Assembly (NCBI GenBank): GCA_021234155.1
Contig: JAJEKV010000035.1
Coordinates: 3,798,224 to 3,862,223 of the forward strand
DNA from: Isoetes taiwanensis
Lineage: Eukaryota > Streptophyta > Lycopodiopsida > Isoetales > Isoetaceae
DNA length: 64,000 nucleotides
Direction of reading: 5' to 3'
The notes under the pieces were generated by a model. That model was not told the origin of the DNA. It made no database searches and saw nothing but the letters and a program-made list of their open reading frames with translations. Each line of letters starts with the position of its first letter. Positions within the stretch are counted from its first letter, which is position 1. The position numbers were made by a program, and so were the translations under genes. Positions 1 through 11,106 of this stretch are shown here, in pieces.

Positions 1-297
1 GACCAAGTCCCTTATAAAATGCATCTCCAGCTCGATATGCTTGGTTCTTTCATGTTGTATAGGATTTTTAGTCATTCCTATACAACTGAGACTGTCAGAA
101 AACAATTGCAAAGGTTTTCTTTGCTCTATACCTAGTTCTTGTAGCAACCTTTCACTCCATACTATTTCTTTAGCAGCTAGGGTTGCAGCTGCATATTCTG
201 CTTCTGCAGAAGAAAGTGCTATTGCTTTTTGCTTCCTGCATTTCCATGAAATTGGCCCTCCCCCTAGCATGCAAATAACTCCTGAAGTTGATTTCCT
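1..297 (-). pseudogene. Copia-1 RNase H, part after the stop
   Basis: This is the same frame as 298-2274, read past the TAA. It encodes the RNase H core with S-T-S-G, SSAEAEYAA, the D-S segment and the HERTKHIELEMHFIRD motif typical of Copia C-termini. It is cut by the window edge, so the 3' end and 3' LTR cannot be judged. Confidence 0.85.
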
Positions 298-2274
298 TTA
301 ATCAGGGTCCCCACCCCAATCTGAATCACAGTACGATAGCAACTCCATGTTATCAGAATTAAATTGTATCCCAAAGTCTATAGTTCCTTTCAAATATCTC
401 AGAACCCTCTTGGCCGCTTGCCAGTGCTCTTTTCCAAAGTTATGGCAGTACCTACTTAGAATATTGACTGCAAATGAAATATCTGGTCTCGTACAGTTAG
501 ATAAATATAGTAAGCAGCCAACTAACTCCTGATATGGAATGTTTTCCATTTCTGACCTATCATCATTCAAATTCAAAGTTAGTTTGTTACCTGGAACCAT
601 GGGAGTTTTTACCACCTTACAATCTTCCATGTTGAATCTTTTGAGCATACCTGCAATATTCTGACCTTGTGTTAAAGCAAGAACCTGTTTGTCTCTATCT
701 CTGGAGACTTCAATTCCCAAAAACTTTTTTAGTTCACCCAGGTCAGTCATTTTAAACCGATTCTTGAGAATGTCTTTGCATTTTTGTAGCACATCAAGAT
801 TGCTACTAATCATCACATTGTCATCTACATATAGTGCAATATAGCATACTTCATTGCCATCCTTAAACAAATAAATATTTCCATCATCCTTTAGTTTTAT
901 AAACCCTTGTTCCCTTAAATATGAGTCCATGCAAATATACCATTGCCTTGGTGATTGTCTCAGCCCATAGACAGCCTTTTTAAGTTTCCACACTTTGTCT
1001 TTCCCTTGCTCAAATCCAGGGGGTTGCATCATAAAGATATCCTCCTCCAAGTCAGCATTCAAGAAGGCAGTAGACACATCCATATGATGTATTTCAAAAT
1101 TCTTGGCATTTGCTACTGCCAACAACATTCTGATACTTGTCATTTTGACTATAGGGGAAAAAGTTTCCTCATAGTCAATTCCCTTTTTCTGCGTGTATCC
1201 CTGTGCTACTAATCGAGCTTTATGCTTTATTGAGTGGGGTTGTACTCCTTGCTTAATTTTAAATATCCATTTACATCCCACTGCATGTCTACCTTCAGGC
1301 AAGTTTACAAGCTCATATGTCCCTGTTCTTCTAAATGCATCCAACTCATCATTCATGGCAGTTTTCCATTTTTCTGCATCAACAACGTTTATAGCTTCCT
1401 TATAAGATTTTGGTACTTCAGTATCCAGCAATGCAAGAATTTCAACAAGGTTTACATTTGCTACTTCACCTTGTATTCTCTTACTTCTACCTGTGTTATA
1501 TCTTCCAAATTTTTCATGATCAACATTAGCCTCTTGTTGCAAGATCTGTGCTGCAGTTCTTCTACCAGCCTTTGGCTGAGTTATCTCCTTTTCCATAGTG
1601 TCAGCAATAATATCTGAAGTATTTTCAGTGCCAACTTGATGAGTAGAGAGTTTGTTGATATCCTGCTCATCATCATCATCAACAAAATTGGTATTCAATT
1701 TATGAACTTCCTTTTCTTTAGAGTTAACAGAGAAAAACTTTATGTTTTTATAAGATTGAGATTCATCAAAAGTAACATCTCTACTGATCAAAATCTTTTT
1801 CCTTTGTGGATCAAATAGCCTATATGCCTTGGATTCTTGATCATATCCTACAAGAAAGGCTATTCTTGCTCGATCATCTAATTTTAACCTTTGTTGCTTT
1901 GGTATATGAACAAAACCTAGACAACCAAAAACTTTTAGTGTCTCATAGTTTGGTTTAACTCCTGACCACAGTTCATCTGGGGTCATTCCACTGAGTGCTC
2001 TACTTGGTAGCATATTTTGAACTTTCACTGCTGTTAGAACAGCTTCCTCCCACAAATAATTGGGTAGCCCTGTGTGTTTTATCATAGCCCTGACAGCATT
2101 TAAAATTGTCCTATTTTTCCTTTCAGCAATGCCATTAGTTTGTGGCGAAAAACTACATGTAAACTGTCTTTTTATTCCCCTTACCTTGCAAAACTTGATA
2201 AACTCAGATGACATGAACTCTCCACCACGGTCAGATCGAATACATTTCACTTTTTTTCCAGTTTCTAATTCCAC
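298..2274 (-). pseudogene. Copia-1 integrase C-terminus, reverse transcriptase and start of RNase H
   Basis: The frame begins inside the integrase core (CIRSDRGGEF, then the catalytic-Glu region NGIAERKNRT). It continues through the GKQ/KLDDRA region into the reverse transcriptase (CKWIFKIK, YEETFSPIVK, MDVSTAFLN, active site YVDDNVMIS) and the start of RNase H (YCDSDWGGDPD). A TAA at 298-300 interrupts RNase H. The same frame stays open beyond it to position 1, with the RNase H signature SSAEAEYAA still readable, so the stop is a simple nonsense change. Confidence 0.92.
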
Positions 2275-3719
2275 TTCAAAGAAAACATTTTATAAGCCTC
2301 AAAGGCTTGATCTTTAGTTCTAAGACACATGCATGTTGTCTTTCTACTAAAGTCATCAATAAAGGTAATGAAATACCTTTTTCCTGATATTCCTCTAACA
2401 TTAAGAGGGCCATAGAGATCTGTATGCACTAGCTCCAACACCCCTTTGGTTTTTCTCTTTGCCCTTTTAAAAGGCAATCTTGCATGTTTTCCTAGCATGC
2501 AACCTAGGCAGATTCTTGGCTCATCAACTCCATTTTTTGCTTTGATTATTTTTTGTTTGATCATAGTATCTATGGTGCTATGATTAACATGACATAACCT
2601 CAGATGCCAAGTGTCCATATCTGGAATCATAACAGAATTAACACAGGGCAAATAACCACTATCCAATGCAAACAAATTACCAAATCTTTTGCCAAGAAAT
2701 TTGATCTCATTATTCAAAAGCACTTTACATTGATACTTGTCAAAAACAACAGTGTAGTCCATGTCTACTAACTGTGCAACAGAAATTAAATTTCTGACTA
2801 GTGAAGGTACACACAAAACATCCTTCAAGTTTACTGCTCTCCCTTGAAGATCAAACAATTCTAACATTCCCGTGCATTGAACATCTTGCAACTTTCCATT
2901 TCCCAACTTGATATGCTTAATTCTTCCTTCTTTTTCCTCCTTGAATAATTTGGCTGAGCTGGTCACGGATTTTTCTGCTCCACTATCTAATATTAACATT
3001 TCATCATCATTGTTAGATTTTTCTTTTGAAACAACCAAAATGTCATAATTGCTTACCTCAGCATCTTCATCCTCTTCACTTGATTCTTCTTCAATATCTT
3101 GCACCAAATTTACAGCAGACCTTTGTGTATCAGGATTTCTTCCTCGACCTCTAGAATAATTTCTCCCTCTACTTGGTCTGCCTCTATTTATTTTGCTGCT
3201 TGAGCACTTGTTTGCAAAGTGACCTCTGCCTCCACAGTTAAAGCACTCAACCTCTTTCAATTTAGGACAATTTATTTTTAAATGCCCTTTGGCTTTGCAG
3301 TGAAAACAAGGACCTATTTCACTCTTATCTTTAGCACTTTTTCCTGAAAACTTTGCTTTGCCCTTACCTGCATACAACACTTCAACATTATCTTCAATAT
3401 CATCATCATACAATACCTTATTTTGTTCAAACTCTGTTCGGATCATTTCTTCTGCTGCCTCTCTGGTTTTGGCCACATTCCTAATAAGAGTTGACAACTG
3501 CTTGTTCCCCTCAACTGCTCTTGCCACATGCAATAATTTTTGCTGCTCAGTCAGCAAAACCCCAGCACCTTCTAAGTCTGCCACAATGTTATCGAACTTA
3601 GAGAAAAACTTTGGTAAGTCATCACCTTCTTTTACTCTTAGCATCCTAAGTGCCTTGAACATCAATCTGAGATGATGTTTTTTCCTCATAGTTCTTGAGC
3701 AGGAACTTCCAAATATCAT
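2265..3719 (-). pseudogene. Copia-1 gag C-terminus, protease and integrase N-terminus
   Basis: After the first frameshift the frame encodes the rest of gag with two CCHC zinc knuckles (CFHCKAKGHLKINC and CFNCGGRGHFANKC), a basic Arg/Gly-rich stretch, the protease active site LILDSGAEKSV, and the integrase HHCC zinc-binding module (WHLRLCH ... CLGCMLGKH). It then enters the integrase core at ELVHTDLYGPL and FIDDFSR. It ends at a second frameshift near 2270. Two zinc knuckles are more than the single one usual in plant Copia gag, and all three Copia copies in the window share this. Confidence 0.9.
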
Positions 3720-4056
3720 TAGGAGACTTTCCCCTTATCTTTAGCAAAATTGAAGCCCCAACTTTGCTGGTCAAAATACCATAAGCTTCACGAAGTTTAA
3801 CAACTTCATCTTTACCACTTTTACTTGAGTCTACTTCACCAGACTCTCCAGAAGTTTCACCAGATTTTCCAGAGGTAGAACTTCTTCTTGCAGCCACAGA
3901 GATTGCATCCCCACTTGAACTAGTTCCTTGAACTAATTCCCAGAGCCCTTCATTTTCTAGAACATTTTTGATTTGTTCCTTCCAAATCTGAAAGCCTGGT
4001 CCCCCTTCATACACTGCAATAGAGTTCAACAACCCTGCTCCAAACCTGCTTGACAT
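3646..4056 (-). pseudogene. Copia-1 gag, N-terminal part
   Basis: The frame opens with an ATG 13 bases inside the primer-binding site and encodes the N-terminal gag segment typical of these elements, with the motif GFQIWKEQIKNVLENEGLWE around residues 20-40. A Ser/Gly-rich insert (residues 50-80) is followed by a conserved block ending near S-S-Q-I-D-V. The reading frame is then lost by a frameshift near 3660, and the continuation is in the frame of 2265-3719. Gag would form the cytoplasmic virus-like particle that packages element RNA. This copy is non-functional as it stands. Confidence 0.88.
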
Positions 4057-4057
4057 G

Positions 4058-4069
4058 GCTCTGATACCA
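4058..4069 (-). other. Primer-binding site of Copia-1
   Basis: The minus strand reads TGGTATCAGAGC just inside the LTR. This is the standard plant Copia primer-binding site, complementary to the 3' end of initiator methionine tRNA. Confidence 0.92.
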
Positions 4070-4070
4070 C

Positions 4071-4706
4071 TGTTAGTATCAAGATTAATCCTATGATCTT
4101 CAAATACAAGACAAAACTCTTGAATAGATGTGTTTGGTTTAACTTTCCCTTGAACTATATTTCCTCAATATAACATTAGCATTAGAAACCATTAAAAGAA
4201 ATCATAGGAAATCACTGTTCAAAATGCATTATACAAATCACTGTAGCAATGGGAAATACTCGACAACTCAGGCATCGAATTCAACTAAATTCGATCCACT
4301 TCTGCACTTTGATGCTTCCGTTATGTGTTCACCCTGCATCTCCATCTATATTTAATCATTAAGCTGCTGGATCCGATCGGCAAGCCATTGCATTCGGATT
4401 TCTATATATGTCTTCCTTATCTGCACAATATCCCATATTTTCAATCACACTATATCCCACATGCGTATCCAGCCTCGACCATTGAAACACTATTCATAAT
4501 AATATTTGCATGATTGTAAGGTTACAATCATGCCCTAAACCATTAACCATTTCCCTTTTATGAATAGACCTGGGCTTGAGTTCTTCAAGAATACGTTTTC
4601 CCTGAGTGTTGCCTTCATATACAACTTGAGCTAAACTTCAACATCTCACCATAACTTCAACTGCATAACTTAGACTTGCACTAAAATAACATGACACCAT
4701 TTAACA
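4071..4706 (-). repeat. 5' LTR of Copia-1
   Basis: On the plus strand the block starts TGTTAGTATC next to the primer-binding site and ends ...CATTTAACA, giving the TG...CA ends expected of an LTR. The inner boundary is firm. The outer boundary at 4706 rests on the CA end and on the abrupt change to GC-rich LINE sequence; the matching 3' LTR is not in the window. Confidence 0.7.
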
Positions 4707-6326
4707 GTCGCTGCCTGTGCAGAATGCCATATACAGGCTGTATGAGAGTTGTTTTGGCAGGATGCAGCCGACGGGCCAAGCATTCACCAGTAGTATCGGG
4801 GTCCTGCAGGGCTGCCCCCTCTCACCAACACTTTTTGGCCTCTACATTGACCAGTTAGAGCCGTGGCTTACTGAGCATGGGGGGGATGGCATACAGCTTT
4901 TGCACCAGGTCATCCGCCAGCTCATTTATGCGGACGATGTTGACCTTTTGGCCCACACCCGAAGCTATGCGGTCTCATCCGGATGCCCTAGACACATCTT
5001 GCCGGGCTTCTGGACATGCGGCCAAGACCGGGTGGTTCTCATATCCTCTTCACGCCACCCCACGCCTCCTGCACTCACATATCGAGGGGCGACTGTGGGA
5101 GGTCACGCCCACCTACAAGTACCTAGGGGTGGAGTTCCCTCCTCGCTCTGTTGGGAGACGTCCATCCGCTGCGGTGACAAAGATCTTTGAAGCGCTTTAT
5201 GCCATGCGTAATGAACAAGGTCACCGTGCGAGCTCTATGATTGGGGCCATCGGTCACATCTGTTTGGTGGTCGAAGCCCTGCCCTTCAGACGGGGTCGAG
5301 GTTTGGGGCCCTGCGTCTCTTTGGCGATCTGGAATGACCCGGAGCGGTGCGGTAGGCATTTTTGGCACGGCACTTGGGGTGAAACCTTCGGTCCCCTATC
5401 GGATTCTAGCTGCGAAACCGGATTCTTGCCACTTCACCGGGCAGCCCTTGATAGACACATCGTCTACTTTCGAAAAGTGATTAATATGGGTGATGCTTTC
5501 GGCTCCGCACTGGCTTCTGTGTGGCAATGGGCCCGCAATGCCTCGGACCTTGTTGGAGGGGTAAGAGAGATCGGTGGTTAGCCCGGATGGAACGTCGCGA
5601 GAACCTGCATGTGTTACAAAGTGGACCGCAGGGCCGATCATGGCGACTTGCGGGAATACACGGGCCTTGCTTCCTTAGCAAGCTCACGGGACCCCGGCCT
5701 TCTAGAAGCCCGAGTCAAAACGGCCCATTACAAGGAGCACATCAACCCAGCGTTGGCGGGGCCCCTGCAGCTCTACCTGCGTTCCCGGTGCCCCTGCCAG
5801 CGACCTCATTGCCTCCATTCGCCGCAGTGCCCACCATCTCGCGTCGAGGCGGCGGTGGATTGGGAGCCCCCCGGGGCAGGCTTCTGTCGGTCTTTGTCAA
5901 GCGGGTGCCATTGAGAATGAGTCTCACACTTTCGAGAGTTGCGGGGATTGGTCGGATCCGGGCGGATCGTTCCCTTAGTGCGGCCCGGACTTGCCCCTAC
6001 ATTTCTTTGATGAACCTGCCGTCGGTCGTGCCCTAGGGTCGTACATTCAAGAGGTAATCTTTGATCTGCGAGCCCACCTTTACCCCGCCGGGCTGCTTTC
6101 ATTGATCAGGCACTATGGGTACGGTACATGAGTGTATATATTTGTTTGTTTTTGTATTTCGTATATTGGAACAGTTTGTCAGCAGGCCGATCGTTGCCAC
6201 GGTTTTTCCCTCAAAAACCCTTCGGGGCGGGGTTTTTTTAATCCGGGTAGTAATCCGCTTGCTGCGCTTTTGTATTGGGTCCCATAAACCGATTGGTCTC
6301 CGTGGACGATAAAAATACCTTCCTTC
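4707..6326 (+). mobile_element. LINE-A: non-LTR retrotransposon remnant
   Basis: This GC-rich block starts inside the reverse transcriptase (AIYRLYESCFG, then GVLQGCPLSPTLFGLYIDQL and LIYADDVDLLA between 4717 and 4960). It passes through the family's C-terminal region (YKYLGVEFP near 5110-5150) and a Cys/His-poor decayed zinc motif, and ends in the shared 3' region (6195-6310: hairpin, GGGTCCCATAA, GACGATAAAAAT) plus a short CCTTCCTT tail. Many frameshifts and stops make it non-coding. Its upstream half should lie left of Copia-1, outside the window. Confidence 0.88.
4717..5190 (+). pseudogene. LINE-A reverse transcriptase fragment
   Basis: One open stretch carries the reverse transcriptase palm motifs GVLQGCPLSPTLFGLYID and YADDVDLLA, where YADD is the catalytic motif. 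After about residue 90 the frame departs from the family, and the next block (YKYLGVEFP) is in another frame from 4877. It would have copied LINE RNA at the nicked target. It is dead here through frameshifts and 5' truncation. Confidence 0.85.
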
Positions 6327-6380
6327 GTTACCATTACTAGTCAAAACAAGGTGTATTGAACAGTTTTTAGGGTTTTCCGG

Positions 6381-7522
6381 ATGAAAGAGTTACCTATGGC
6401 TGTAAGAAGCACGGATGACGAGATTGATGGCGCCCTTCTTACCTGTTTGGACTCCGTTGATGAGCTCATACGCCTAAGGGCTGCTTTGGATTCAGAGCTT
6501 TCCCAGGTTCGTGATCCTTAAGCTGTAGAAAAGTCATCGCAGTTTTCTGTCTTTTAGACATATGCCTTGTCTTTCTCAGGGATGGTTGGACTTGGCAAGA
6601 GCAAAATATATGCTAAGGCCATCAGGGGTCGGTGAGACGCTTTTTAGCCTGAAACCCCATGATTCTCGGCTATCTGTTGTCAAACAATCTACAGGTCTGC
6701 ATTTCTCTGTTAAAACCCAGTTGTGTTAAGACCCAGTTGCATGAAAATGGGGTTGCTGTTTGAACATGAAGTAAATCAACTAGTATGTGTTGCACAGCCA
6801 AAGGACCTAACACTTAAAAAAACCAGAATGTAGATTTCAAGCTGTAAGATTTGGCAACTGAGAGCATTCTCTAGCATCTTTGGAGGTAGATGGGAGGAAT
6901 TGTGAATCAACATATTCAAAACAGGCACAAGTATAAAGGTTTTGAAAATCATATGTTAAACCAACTACTAGTGAAAGAAATAGAAACATGGTAGGATTAC
7001 CTTCTAGCCCAGAGATAGAACCGATTCTGCCACTTCTCTCTATCTGTAGCTCAAGAGAAACAAAGCTTTCATGGTAGTACATCAGGGGTGGATCTGAATG
7101 ATATATGTTCTGATTGGGAGTTCTGGTTGGTAGGATTTTTTTCAACAAGTTAATTTGTGTCATGTGTCGCTTTTGCAGGGGAAAGTTTGATACAGAGCTT
7201 CAATACTTCTGAGGTTGGAAGTCACCATAGTCCTTTTGTGTTAAAGTGAACAGTTTGCATATCTGTGCACAAAACTCAATTGGCATGTTGTCTGGCAGAA
7301 TTCTCACTTACCTCGAAGCCTGTCAACACCCTATCTGCGGAGTTCGAGATGTTCTTTTGAAAGAGGTATTCAAAAATCTTGATGACGTATAGACGAATTG
7401 TCATTTCTAATAATTAAATGCCTTTTCCAGCATTAAACATATTGATGGGAATTTCTAATACTCAGCAAGCAGTGCTGAAGTCACATGCAGAGATTTGTAA
7501 TGAATTGGATGATCAGATTTGA
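6381..7522 (+). CDS. VMA22/CCDC115-like V-ATPase assembly protein (five exons)
   Basis: Exons proposed: 6381-6506, 6580-6694, 7179-7213, 7299-7365, 7470-7522. All introns are GT-AG and the phases agree, giving about 131 residues. Exon 1 encodes an acidic helix (DDEIDGALLTCLDSVDELIR). Exon 2 encodes GWLDLARAKYMLRPSGVG and LFSLKPHDS, matching the family block G-W-L-[ED]-L-A-[RS]-A-[RK]-[YH]-x-M. Exons 4-5 encode LSTPYLRSSRCSFERAV, matching the C-terminal L-V-S-P-x-L-R-x-A-Q-x-S-F-E-x-A-L of plant homologues. Family members assist assembly of the V-ATPase membrane sector at the ER. The linker is shorter than in seed plants. LINE-A ends about 55 bases upstream, so the promoter must be in or beyond the transposon. 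The family call rests on motif recall, and exons 3 and 5 are the least certain. Confidence 0.66.
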
Positions 7523-10500
7523 ACATTGAGGCAGCTGTATCTAGAATGTTAGATCCATGTTTCGTCACCAACATCGCGCAATAGTGTATGATCAGTTACT
7601 AAAAGCCGGGGCAAGCTGCATCTAGCATGTTAGATCCATGTTTCCTCGCCAACATTGCTCAACATATGTTATCATGATTTAGAAAAACGGCCAAGAATAA
7701 TGTGCGCATGTGGTATGGTTTCTTCCATTACTCATTCAAATGTAAATAGTATATTTTATGTTTCAAATGTTGCCATATGCAATAAAAATCAAAGCTATGT
7801 GGCATACAAACAAAAAAGGTAGAGCATTTGATACGAAGCAAAAAGCAGAACAGTAAGGTTTGCCCTTAACCACATGGCTCACGCACCCAATGACATGGTC
7901 GAGTGGTTTAACATTAAGGAAAAAAAAGATTGTTAACGCCAATGCTAAAGCAGAAAGGGCAAAAAAGGGAAGTCTGGAAAAATTCACACTGTTCCCGGGA
8001 TGCCCATTAGCTTCAAAGGAATCCTAATTGCAATATCTAATGATATGTAACCATTTTTTCAAGAAGTTTAATTTTTGATAGGTCACCCAATGATCTGAAA
8101 GATGTAGCCTTAGATTGTGCATTGTCACAAGCATTAGATCCAAAAAATTGAGTACCACACAATGCATGCTCATCACTTAATACAACAAAAATTGTGGTCA
8201 CGTTATTCTTTCAAGTTCCATGTTTAAGGTGGGACGGTTACAGAACAAAGGGCGTAAACATGAAAACTAAATCAAACAAACAAGCAGCTAGAAGTAACCC
8301 AACCAAGGGTTTTGAGGCCAATGGTAAAAAACAAGTGACATACCTCCACGGTATACTTTCTTTGAAACCTTGCCCCTCGAACCTTGCATGAACCAGGGGT
8401 TTTGAGGCCAATAGTAAATAAGGTGTTGCGCACGAAGGGTTGCCCTCAAGTGCCCCGAGGGTGGGTTTGCTTACTTTTTTGTTGTAGTTTCGTGTTAGAA
8501 TTCAAGGAAGCAGCTTGTGTTAAGCCAGAATGATGTATGCTCCGAGAGGCTGCTCGATTGAAGTATTGTAGCGTATAAACTAGGTCGGGAGATGGAATTG
8601 CACGTGTTTATGGATCAAGTTAGCCATTGTACACACCCAAATTGTACATACATACTAAAAGTTAGCCATCTTACCCACATTCATGACGTTGTAAATATAT
8701 CGCAAAGCATAAAATAGGACAAATAAATGACCTATGAATGCAAAAAGCTTAGATGGAATTCATATATGATGATAAATATTGTAAAACATCGACACATCCA
8801 TGGTGCCAAGAATTCTAACAGTTTCAAATTCCTATCTTATAAATACTTGTCATACCGAAAGTGATCACCATTGGCCGCCATTTGTAGATTAATTTTTTAT
8901 AAAGCATGCAATTGAGTTTTCCTAGGACAATCCCAATTCTTAACATCTTTATTTAGTACTTAGATAAGCATTTTAAGCCGAATGTAAAGTCACTGGATAT
9001 TAAGCCACATGAACCATATAGTTGTCCCATAATTTGCGAAGTAATTCAAGACATTTTATAGAGAACCTATCCATATTTTGCATAATAGGTAAGGGTTAAT
9101 TGAAGGTAAATGGAGGAGACTTTGATGACTGTTAGTTTAACTATCTTATAGACACCTTGTTTTAATGCTTCAAGAAATAATTGTCCACTTTATAAACCAG
9201 ATTCTGGCCATTGCTTGCTTCCTTGATATCTTGTTTGTTGTTATGCATTTGACTGCTTGTCCTTTATTTTCCTTGATATCTTGTCGTGTTATGCATTTAA
9301 CTACTTATCCTTTATTTTGCACCCATCAAAAGATCTTAAAGAAATTTGCTTGTTGGATGTTTATGAAGCGAAACATGAGGTGTCATTTGAACTGTTGTAT
9401 TCAAGCTGGTACCTAGAAAGTACAAAAATGGATATAATAACATGTAGGTGAATTCAAGAAATTCTTTATATAGAATTCTAAGTTCATATTTGAACCAGTG
9501 GTTTTTAGTCATTCTATTTAACTCAGTTTGTTGTTATATTATCTAAATTGTCACGCAAACAATTATGACAAATGAGCATTGAAAGCCCTTTTGTACAATT
9601 GCAGATGGCAATGTCTCTAATCGAAGAGACACATTATAAGGGGTAGATAACTAGTAGTCTGTGAGCAATAGATGTATGTGAGCAATAGATGTAAAACGGT
9701 AAAGATTTGAGTAGCATTCAACTAATGTTGAGGAACCTTGATGCCTGCAAACATCAGAACAGCATGAACATCAAACACTTCGTTTTGGGAGCAAATGATG
9801 GCTACCACTGCAAAGGGTGTTTGCAACGTTGCTAGGAACATGCAGCTGGCATTTAGCAGGAATACTGCTAACCAGGTGCAAGTCAACTTCTTGGTGTTAA
9901 GCTTATGGGCAGCGATCATGGAGAAACATAAGCATCATGATCCTGGACATCAAACATAAGAAAACGAGAATGATTGAATACTTCATTATAGCATAAGAAA
10001 TATACAAAACCAAATACAAACCTCACTAAAACACAGCAGTAATCTAATTTATCTAACGTGGCACGATCTTTTTCAACATATACATCGACTTAGATCTATG
10101 GAAAATTGCACTTATAGTGCCTTATTCTGCATTGTCCTTAAGCTTCTAGAATGCTCTCATCTTTTGGGTGTAGTTAGCATGTCAAATGCTCTACCCCTTC
10201 TTTCTAAACATTAGCCTCTTCTAACAAAATTATATAGATATCAAGTGTAGAAGCAGATACTGTCGTGTAGGTAGAAAGATCCTGCAGAGAAAGGAAGAAT
10301 GGCATACGCCTTTCATTGGTAACTATAGCTTACATGGTCTGCAGTTCTGCGCATAATAAAATACTTCCTCAGAATGATTGAAACAAAATATGCTCTTTAC
10401 CTAACATTGCGCCACAGTCCTTCTACAATGATATGTAACAGGAGAATAGAAAATGTCACATTGCTCCTAGATTTATACTTCTTTAGACCAAACAGAATAT

Positions 10501-10610
10501 CAGAAACTCGATTATGTGAAGCATATGGGATTCACAAAACAAACGAAAAGAACAGAGTGATTGTTACCACATACAGAAAAATGTAAAGCTAGAAAATCAA
10601 ATATGTAAAA
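7523..10610. other. AT-rich spacer, no supported gene
   Basis: No frame here has family motifs or convincing splice structure. One piece at 8329-8392 belongs to a dispersed repeat also found at 11688-11748. Another at about 8418-8455 (GTTGCGCACGAAGGGTTGCC) recurs inverted near 61015-61045. Two short minus-strand frames with hydrophobic stretches (7763-7987, 9722-9919) have no supporting evidence. Confidence 0.6.
8329..8392 (+). repeat. Short dispersed repeat copy
   Basis: The sequence around TACCTCCACGGTATACTTTC and CCTTGCCCCTCGAACCTTGC is nearly repeated at 11688-11748 on the same strand. In the second copy it forms the right end of a longer repeat. Confidence 0.75.
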
Positions 10611-10613
10611 CAC

Positions 10614-11025
10614 TAGAATCGCCATACAGGTTGGGGCTTACCTGCATTGGAAAATATGGCCTCAGAGAGTGCCAGTACGTATACTACTTGCACTATACTC
10701 AGTCACAATAATTGAGTAGATAACTAGTTTTTATTTTTCTAGATCAATCAGATATGAAAAAAATCATGGCAGAGAAGGATCAAGGGTACATACTAAGCAA
10801 CATCATATGCAACAAATGATGGGAAGGGAAGGATCAAAAGTATACTTGCCAGTCTGCTTCAATGCTGTTTAGATCCCCTCCATTGTAAGATCCTGCAAGA
10901 AGCCATATTTGAGAAAGGCTGAATTTGTTAGGAACTTGAACACTGGAATTCCAGATATTGATGGTTGCTTCTGCACCATAGTTCTGGCCTGCTTGAAGGT
11001 ATCCAATGGAATGCTCCGTAGTTTT
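10614..11025 (-). pseudogene. Neprosin-family (DUF239) peptidase exon remnants
   Basis: Two minus-strand exons are visible. The first (about 11025-10846) encodes HSIGYLQAGQNYGAEATINI and FSLSQIWLLAGSYNGGDLNS, ending IEADWQ, which matches the plant neprosin block GAKATINVW ... FSLSQIWLL ... LNSIEAGWQV. The donor GTATAC follows at 10845. The second (10641 down to about 10614) follows a good acceptor and continues in phase with VSPNLYGDS, the expected next family residues, then runs into a stop. The rest of the domain, the N-terminal activation peptide and the catalytic C-terminal region were not found nearby, so this is most likely a truncated copy. Neprosins are secreted glutamic peptidases. 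Confidence 0.68.
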
Positions 11026-11106
11026 CCAACAAAAAATTTCATGGTTCAAGTGTGGGGTAAATACACCAACAAAAAAATTTGATGGTTCGAGTGTGGGGTA
11101 AATACA
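11026..11106. repeat. Tandem duplication, about 40 bp x 2
   Basis: CCAACAAAAAATTT...GGTTCAAGTGTGGGGTAAATACA (11026-11065) is repeated with few changes at 11066-11106. It lies at the splice-acceptor side of the neprosin exon. Confidence 0.85.

Larger units (their letters stand above)
1..4706 (-). mobile_element. Copia-1: Ty1/copia LTR retrotransposon, broken, cut by left edge
   Basis: Read on the minus strand, this holds a 5' LTR (4071-4706), a tRNA-iMet primer-binding site, gag with two zinc knuckles, protease, integrase, reverse transcriptase and RNase H, in the Ty1/copia order (integrase before reverse transcriptase). The 3' LTR lies beyond position 1. The coding frame is broken by frameshifts near 3660 and 2270 and by a stop at 298-300, so this copy cannot make its own polyprotein. 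It directly abuts LINE-A at 4706/4707, and the LINE sequence is already deep inside its reverse transcriptase there, so Copia-1 probably inserted into LINE-A. Confidence 0.93.

Noticed and set aside
5521-6036. 171-codon open frame rich in Pro and Arg
   Set aside because: Out-of-frame product of GC-rich LINE-A; the family's own frame lies elsewhere.
7763-7987. Short minus-strand frame with a signal-peptide-like start
   Set aside because: 75 codons, no homology recalled, and AT-rich DNA readily gives hydrophobic frames.
9722-9919. 65-codon hydrophobic minus-strand frame
   Set aside because: No family match, no promoter or splice support.
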